Shown here: piece by piece, positions 5,329 through 10,181 of the stretch | How the letters are laid out: every line of letters begins with the position of its first letter | Position numbering within the stretch: the first letter of the stretch is position 1 | NCBI GenBank assembly: GCA_014383605.1 | Contig: JACNHM010000255.1 | Coordinates: 1-13,506 of the forward strand | DNA length: 13,506 bases | Source of the DNA: Chloroflexota bacterium | GTDB lineage: Bacteria > Chloroflexota > Anaerolineae > UBA3071 | Reading direction: 5' to 3' | The notes under the pieces: generated by a model | Databases searched by the model: none | Told to the model about the DNA's origin: nothing | Seen by the model: only the letters and a program-made list of their open reading frames with translations | Program-made: the position numbers and the translations under genes

Positions 5329-8300
5329 TTAGCGGAGAGTGGGGTTCACCCAATCCACGGCATCGCCGCGTCCCTCGAAGTGGCCCTCTTCGATCTGTTT
5401 CAGGGTCATGAGCTGCACGCCGGCCACGTCCACGTCGAAGGGGGTGGGAGGATCCCAGGGGTGGATCTGGCCGCTGTCCCAGAGGACCTGGCCGTCGCCG
5501 AGGATCTGCATCTGGGTGTGAGAGTCGCCGTAGGTGTCGGTGTCCACGCCCGCCAGGCCCTGGAAGCGCAGGTAACGTCCCGCCAGGTCAAAGTCCACTT
5601 CGCTCGGTCCGTAGACGCCGATGCCGTGGTCGTACATCGTGCTTCCCAGCTTCATGGGCCAGCCCTGGAAGTTGGCATCGCCGATGGGCTGGTTGAACTT
5701 GGAGTCGCCCAGGCGTGCGGCGACGATGGGCACGGTACCGGCGAGTTCGCCCGCGGCATCCAGGATGCGCAGCACGGGGGGCGGGTTTTCGGGCGGCGTC
5801 AGGGCTTGGGCCAGGTCGTCCTCGGTCCAGCCCAGGATGTCAGGGGGTAGAGGGCCGGGCGACTGGCCGGGCGGTGTCCAGCGGGCTTCGAACCAGTGGC
5901 TGCCGCCGTTGTCAATGTAGTCAATGCGCAGGCTGTGCCAGCCAGGCGTGAGATCGGCCGGGCGATCTACCCAGCCGGCGCCGTGCAGGCCCCAGTTGTC
6001 CACCACGAGCTGACCATCTATCCACAGGCGCGAGCCGTCGTCCGAGGACAGGCCGAAGCTGTAGAGGCCCGCTGCCGGGATGCGGATGCGGCCGAGCCAG
6101 CGTATGGCGTCGGTGGCCAGGTCGCCACCGTTGTCGGCGTAAAGCGAGGTATCGTGCGTGATGCGCACAGGGGGCGTGCGCAGGCCGCCGCCTTCGAAGT
6201 GGAGCGCCAGCAGGCCGCCATCAGGGATGCCCAGGGGATACCAGTTCTGCTCAGGGATGGGCTCCCAGTCGCCTGCACCGGGCAGTCGCCAGAGGAGGCG
6301 CGGGGCTGCCGCGCCGGCGAGGGCGATCTCCAGGCGAACGGGAACAAGCCCCCCGGGCAGGGTGAGGGAAATCGGCTGGGAGGGGGTCTCCAGCACCGTG
6401 CGGCCGGCCAGGGTGAGGCGCAGGCGATCCACCCCTTCCACGCGCAGGCCATAGGCCCCTGGACTCGGCAGGTAGAGGCCGCCGCGCAGCTCTGCGCTTG
6501 CCGGCGGCGTGAGGGGCGGGGGATCGAAAGATGTCACCCCGGCCACGGCGGGTTCGCCGCCAGGCTCCAGGCTGGCCCACCAGGTTCCTTGCAGCCCTTT
6601 TTGGGCGACGGTTTCGGCGTTCAGCCGCACGCTGGTGAAGATGGGCTGGCCGTTTGGACCAAGGCCCGGTTCCATCAGGGCGTCGGGGTAGAGACCCTGG
6701 AGGTGGGGGAGAAGGTAGCGACCGTAGGTGCCCAGGATATAGGCAACGGGGCCGGTCTGAGCGGGTGGCGGCGGGATGTGGTCGGGGGCTTTGAGGCGCG
6801 TGAGCGGGCGGCCCGGATTGATGACCTCAATGGGCGAAAAGGCCCAGAACTCGCGGTCGAGGTAGATGGTGGCGTCGTCTGGAAGGGTGGCGATGTACTG
6901 GCCGACGCGGGTGGGGCCGACGTTGAACATGCCGACGACGCCGGGATGGGTAGCCTGGACGTTGAAGTACTGGGTGAGATTCAGGTAGGCGGCAGCGGTG
7001 GCGGCAATGGCGAGGAGGGTGGCGGCCACCAGGTACTGGATATTGGATATTGAGGGGCGTTTTGAACCGCCGCGTTTCGGCCAATATCCAATATCCAGTA
7101 TCCAATCCCCGACTGCCTGCATGGCCAGGCCGGCCAGGAGGGCGATGGCCGGGGTGAGGACGTAGATGCGGAAGGTGTTGGGGGCTTCGGTGGAGAGGAT
7201 GCCCACGGCCAGAAAAGGCAGGACCCAGAGGAGCAGGAGGGCGTGGTGCGGACGCCGGGGGCGGCGCAGGGTCAGGGCCAGGCCCAGGACGGCCAGCACG
7301 CCGGTGATGGGGTCGAGCATAGGCTCGCCGGGGATGTTGTGGCGGCCGTTGTGGTCGCCGCGGAAGTGGAAGACGCCGGCGTACTTGCCGATGTTTTCTT
7401 GGAGGGTCGCCCAGGGGTCACGGGTGAAGAGGGGGTTGAAGATGCTGATGGCCCGGCTGCGCTCCAGGAACAGCTCAGGATTTTGGACGTAGGTCCAGGC
7501 CAGCGGGGCGTAGACGAGGGCGAAGAGAACCCAGAAGACCACTATCCGCGGCCAGAAGCGGCGGAAATAGCCGCGCGGGCAAAGGGCGCGGTACACCAGA
7601 AAGACGGCAACGATGGCGACGAGGGCACGCGTGCTCTGGTAGGAGTACTGGCTCAGCCCCAGGGCCAGGCCGCTGAGTATCCACCACCGCCACTTGCCGG
7701 TGGCCTGGGCACGCCAAAGCAAGAGAAAGACGGTGCAGATCCAGAAGAGCGTGAGGGTATTGGCGTGTCCCCAGCGGCTCATGTTGACCGACCAGCGCAT
7801 CGTGGCCCAAAGAAGGGCGCTGAGGAAAGCGATGGGGCGGTCGAGGAATTGGCGGGCCAGCAGATACAGCACCGGCGCGGTGAGAGTGCTGGTGATCAGA
7901 TGGGGAAGTTTGACGGTGAGGTAGCCAGGGCCGAGGAGCTTGTAGAAGAAGGCGACGTAGTAGTGATAAAGCCAGGGCACCTCCAGACGGGCAACCTGCC
8001 AGGGTTTGGGGCGCAGGCCGTTGAGGATGTCCAGGGCCTGTTTGGCGATGTCGGTCTCGTCCAACCACAGGCCGCTCGGGGTTTCGGCGATGCGGTAGAA
8101 GCGGGCGGCCGCCGCCACAGCGGTGATGATCAAGACAGCCAGGAGATCGGCCGGGAGGGACCAGCGCGAGGGCAGACCTGGAATGCGCTGGCGCCGCCAT
8201 AGCTGCCGGGTCTCGATCACGGAGAGGGCGAAGAGGAGAGCACCCAGGGCCAGGAGCACGGCGCCCAGGGGCCAGGTCAGGGTGCTGCCCGGCTGCCGGG

Positions 8301-8391
8301 CCTGCTGCAGGACCCACTGGCCGGCGACGGCCAGGGCCACGGCCAGGGCCGTGAGCAGAGATCGTAGTATCAGGGTCTGAGGTCGGGTCAT
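5329..8391 (-). CDS. GT39/ArnT-like membrane glycosyltransferase with C-terminal PA14-PA14-NPCBM modules
   Basis: A polytopic GT-C-type protein of 1020 residues. ATG 8391 has GAGGA five bases upstream, and the gene begins 11 bases after the stop of the FHA regulator, so the two should form an operon. Residues 1-470 hold about ten or eleven membrane segments. After the third comes the family's acidic loop motif, PSGLWLDETD (105-114), where D111/E112 are the expected catalytic or metal-binding acids. Such enzymes move a sugar from a polyprenyl-phosphate donor to an acceptor outside the membrane. After residue 480 the chain is soluble and presumably outside: a degenerate PA14-like unit (about 600-705), a canonical PA14 domain (about 742-842, with SSDDGSRLWIDG), and an NPCBM-type carbohydrate-binding domain (about 893-1016, with MYDHGIGVYGPSEVDFDL). 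Typical GT39 proteins end soon after the membrane part, so about 500 residues are extra. Residues 429-453, a loop between two membrane segments, are encoded by heptamer tract T6. Donor and acceptor are unknown. Confidence 0.85.
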   Translation of the reverse strand: MTRPQTLILRSLLTALAVALAVAGQWVLQQARQPGSTLTWPLGAVLLALGALLFALSVIETRQLWRRQRIPGLPSRWSLPADLLAVLIITAVAAAARFYRIAETPSGLWLDETDIAKQALDILNGLRPKPWQVARLEVPWLYHYYVAFFYKLLGPGYLTVKLPHLITSTLTAPVLYLLARQFLDRPIAFLSALLWATMRWSVNMSRWGHANTLTLFWICTVFLLLWRAQATGKWRWWILSGLALGLSQYSYQSTRALVAIVAVFLVYRALCPRGYFRRFWPRIVVFWVLFALVYAPLAWTYVQNPELFLERSRAISIFNPLFTRDPWATLQENIGKYAGVFHFRGDHNGRHNIPGEPMLDPITGVLAVLGLALTLRRPRRPHHALLLLWVLPFLAVGILSTEAPNTFRIYVLTPAIALLAGLAMQAVGDWILDIGYWPKRGGSKRPSISNIQYLVAATLLAIAATAAAYLNLTQYFNVQATHPGVVGMFNVGPTRVGQYIATLPDDATIYLDREFWAFSPIEVINPGRPLTRLKAPDHIPPPPAQTGPVAYILGTYGRYLLPHLQGLYPDALMEPGLGPNGQPIFTSVRLNAETVAQKGLQGTWWASLEPGGEPAVAGVTSFDPPPLTPPASAELRGGLYLPSPGAYGLRVEGVDRLRLTLAGRTVLETPSQPISLTLPGGLVPVRLEIALAGAAAPRLLWRLPGAGDWEPIPEQNWYPLGIPDGGLLALHFEGGGLRTPPVRITHDTSLYADNGGDLATDAIRWLGRIRIPAAGLYSFGLSSDDGSRLWIDGQLVVDNWGLHGAGWVDRPADLTPGWHSLRIDYIDNGGSHWFEARWTPPGQSPGPLPPDILGWTEDDLAQALTPPENPPPVLRILDAAGELAGTVPIVAARLGDSKFNQPIGDANFQGWPMKLGSTMYDHGIGVYGPSEVDFDLAGRYLRFQGLAGVDTDTYGDSHTQMQILGDGQVLWDSGQIHPWDPPTPFDVDVAGVQLMTLKQIEEGHFEGRGDAVDWVNPTLR
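7034..7108. repeat. Period-7 inverted-repeat tract T6 inside the glycosyltransferase gene
   Basis: The left part reads TACTGGA, TATTGGA, TATTGAG; the right part reads CCAATAT, CCAATAT, CCAGTAT, CCAATCC. The 19-mer TACTGGATATTGGATATTG (7034-7052) has a perfect inverted copy at 7082-7100, with a 29-base loop. The tract is 75 bp long (25 codons) and stays in frame. It encodes residues 429-453 of the glycosyltransferase, between two hydrophobic segments. Its low GC contrasts sharply with the coding sequence around it, which suggests insertion. Confidence 0.75.
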
Positions 8392-8402
8392 CGTTGTCCT
8401 CG

Positions 8403-9053
8403 CTATGGAGCCTGTTCAAAACGGAAGCCGTGGCCGCGCACGGTGACCACGTATTGGCGCTCGTCGTCCAACTCTGCCAGACGCTCCCGCAGGCGGCGCA
8501 CCAGCGCGTCAATGGCCTGCTCCGACACGCCTTCTTCCAGCGCTTCGGGCCAGACGGCGTGTACCACCGTCTCGCGGCTGACGATGCCGCCCCTGGCTTC
8601 TGCCAGGAGTTTGAGCAGGCGGTACTGGGCAGGAGAGAGGGGTGGGTCCAGCAAATGGCTGCCAATGTAGACCTGGTGTGTGGGCTCGTCCAGGCGCAGG
8701 CCGGCCTCTGCGGCTTCGGGAAAGGTCAGCGGGGCCGTGGCCCCGGCGTCCACGAAGGCCAGCTTGAAGCGCAAGGCGATCTGAATCTCGTCGCCATCTT
8801 CGAGAATCTGCGTCGCGGCCAGCTCGCGGCCGTTGACGTGGGTGCCGTTCTTGCTGCCCAGGTCCTCCACCACGTAGCGGCCATCGGCCCAGGAGATGCG
8901 GGCGTGGTAGCGAGAGATGTGACGATCGGGCAGGGTGATGTCGCAATCCTCGCCCCGGCCAATGGTGAGCGTGCCCTGTCCCAACGGCCAGCGCCGTCCC
9001 GTGCCCGCGCCTTGCTGCAAGATCAACATCGCGCTCTCACGAACCTGCGCCAT
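8403..9053 (-). CDS. FHA domain / OmpR-type winged-helix transcription regulator
   Basis: A cytosolic regulator of 216 residues. The start ATG is preceded by GGAGGTG with seven-base spacing (9061-9067). Residues 20-100 are a forkhead-associated domain with its phosphothreonine-binding residues intact: IGR (31-33), S47-R48-Y49-H50, and SKNGTHVNG (67-75). Residues 125-213 are a winged-helix DNA-binding domain of the PhoB/OmpR C-terminal class ([45 protein letters not shown]). There is no receiver domain, so the FHA module replaces phospho-Asp signalling. It diverges from a Ser/Thr kinase gene 53 bp away and is followed at 11 bp by a membrane glycosyltransferase. The likely model is that the kinase phosphorylates a threonine that FHA reads and DNA binding changes. 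Mycobacterial EmbR is similar in idea but has the opposite domain order and an extra BTAD domain. I see no confident promoter separate from the shared region. Confidence 0.9.
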   Translation of the reverse strand: MAQVRESAMLILQQGAGTGRRWPLGQGTLTIGRGEDCDITLPDRHISRYHARISWADGRYVVEDLGSKNGTHVNGRELAATQILEDGDEIQIALRFKLAFVDAGATAPLTFPEAAEAGLRLDEPTHQVYIGSHLLDPPLSPAQYRLLKLLAEARGGIVSRETVVHAVWPEALEEGVSEQAIDALVRRLRERLAELDDERQYVVTVRGHGFRFEQAP

Positions 9054-9068
9054 GGTATTTCACCTCCA

Positions 9069-9085
9069 TTTGACAAGATGTCAAA
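9069..9085. promoter_or_regulatory. Perfect dyad, candidate operator between kinase and FHA regulator
   Basis: TTTGACA-AGA-TGTCAAA: two perfect 7-bp arms around a 3-bp centre, in the 53-bp divergent intergenic region. The left arm contains the TTGACA -35 box of the kinase promoter; the right arm is a TTGACA box on the opposite strand. A protein bound here could block the kinase promoter and affect the regulator promoter. The FHA/winged-helix protein encoded alongside is the obvious candidate, but OmpR-type proteins more often bind direct repeats, so this remains a guess. The symmetry may also just reflect two back-to-back -35 boxes. Confidence 0.5.
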
Positions 9086-9098
9086 CCTGGGTCATAAT
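9070..9098 (+). promoter_or_regulatory. Sigma70-like promoter for the Ser/Thr kinase
   Basis: A perfect TTGACA (9070-9075), a 17-bp spacer and CATAAT (9093-9098). Transcription would begin near 9104-9106, only a few bases before ATG 9107. No Shine-Dalgarno sequence lies between, so the mRNA is predicted to be leaderless or nearly so. Confidence 0.75.
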
Positions 9099-9106
9099 CT
9101 ATCGCC

Positions 9107-10180
9107 ATGAACAAACCACTGCCCAGCGGAACCGTACTGCGATCTCGCTACCAGATCGTTGAATTGATCGGCCAGGGAGGCATGGGCGCCGTGTACCGCA
9201 CCGAGGATCTGCGCCTCCGGGGGCGGGAATGCGCTCTGAAAGAGATCCAGCCCGAACTGGGGGGCATCCCCGAAACGCTGGAGCAGACCCGCGAGCAATT
9301 CTACCGCGAGGCCAGCGTTCTGGCGCGCCTCGATCATCCCACGCTGCCCAAAGTCTCTGACTACTTCTCCCACGAGGGCCGGGAATACCTGGTGATGGAC
9401 TACGTGCCCGGCCCCGATCTGCGGGAGATCCTGAACGACGCCCGACGGCAGGGCAAGTTCCTGGCCGAGAAAACGGTGCTGGAGTGGGCCAGGCAACTGA
9501 GCGATGCGCTGGAATACCTGCACACTCAGAAGCCAACAGTGCTGCATCGCGACATCAAGCCTTCCAACATCAAACTGACGCCCCGCGGCCAGCTCAAGTT
9601 GGTGGACTTTGGCCTGGTTAAGCTGTTGTTGCCCGATGACAGCCGTACGGTGACCGTGGTGCAGGGGCGGGGCACAGCGCAGTACACGCCCCTGGAACAA
9701 TACGGCGGCGACACGGGGCACACGGACGCCCGCTCCGACATCTATTCCTTGGGAGCGACCCTTTACCACCTGCTGACCGGCACACCGCCGGCCGATGCCA
9801 AGGAGCGTTTCCTCCGACCGGGCAGCCTGACGCCACCGCGAGCGATCAATCCCGACATCTCGCCCCAGACGGAGAGGGCCTTGCTGCAGGCGATGGCCAT
9901 GCATCCGGATCAACGCCCGGCCTCGGCGGCCGACTGGAAGACCATGCTGTTCAGCGCGCCGCCCTCGCTGCAAGGCGCTGGCGTTCCCGTGCTCGGCCGC
10001 AGCGAGTGGGCACAGGCGACACAGGCCAACCGCTGGCTGATCGCTGCCACCGTGGGTTTGGCCACCGTGGCCCTATTGGTCACCCTTTTCGCTCCGCTGT
10101 TGCCCCAGGAATCTCCCCCGGCGACCGGAAGCAACCTGCCGGCAACGCTGGCCACCCAGACGCCGCCAGCTTCTCCCTGA
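9107..10180 (+). CDS. Membrane-anchored Hanks-type Ser/Thr protein kinase
   Basis: A PknB-type kinase of 357 residues. ATG 9107 is chosen from the family-typical N-terminus ([21 protein letters not shown]) and the promoter just upstream. The kinase domain covers about 14-280 with all key residues present: Gly-rich loop GQGGMG (22-27), Lys45 in ALKE, Glu68 of helix C, HRDIKPSN (147-154) with catalytic Asp149, DFG (167-169), and [10 protein letters not shown] (189-198) in place of the usual APE. The activation segment has several Thr/Ser residues that could be autophosphorylated. One membrane helix (about 310-332) is followed by only about 25 residues rich in Pro and Thr, so there is no PASTA or other large external sensor. 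It diverges from the FHA regulator gene, which makes that protein its most likely partner. Its stop codon is one base from the stop of the convergent GH3 gene. Confidence 0.93.
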   Translation: MNKPLPSGTVLRSRYQIVELIGQGGMGAVYRTEDLRLRGRECALKEIQPELGGIPETLEQTREQFYREASVLARLDHPTLPKVSDYFSHEGREYLVMDYVPGPDLREILNDARRQGKFLAEKTVLEWARQLSDALEYLHTQKPTVLHRDIKPSNIKLTPRGQLKLVDFGLVKLLLPDDSRTVTVVQGRGTAQYTPLEQYGGDTGHTDARSDIYSLGATLYHLLTGTPPADAKERFLRPGSLTPPRAINPDISPQTERALLQAMAMHPDQRPASAADWKTMLFSAPPSLQGAGVPVLGRSEWAQATQANRWLIAATVGLATVALLVTLFAPLLPQESPPATGSNLPATLATQTPPASP

Positions 10181-10181
10181 A

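Noticed and set aside
4409..5332. 307-codon open frame on + opposite hemW
   Set aside because: The opposite strand encodes every HemW motif; this frame shows no family features.
5219..5353. Longer hemW start at ATG 5353
   Set aside because: The 45 added residues come from the hairpin island and the heptamer tract, are unlike HemW N-termini, and would overlap the end of the glycosyltransferase gene. GTG 5218 has a well-spaced GGAG.
5896..7053. 385-codon open frame on + opposite the glycosyltransferase gene
   Set aside because: Low-complexity Ala/Gly/Glu-rich translation, no ribosome binding site or promoter, and fully antisense to the PA14/NPCBM-encoding region.
7034..7100. Inverted repeat as ends of an insertion sequence or MITE
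   Set aside because: The arms are internal heptamer repeats, the loop is only 29 bases, no target-site duplication is visible, and the same 7-bp periodicity occurs in tracts without inverted arms.
9054..9084. Promoter for the FHA regulator using the - strand TTGACA at 9084-9079
   Set aside because: With a 16-bp spacer the -10 would be TGAAAT at 9062-9057, overlapping the GGAGGTG ribosome binding site and starting the mRNA inside the first codons. Weak, so not listed as a promoter.
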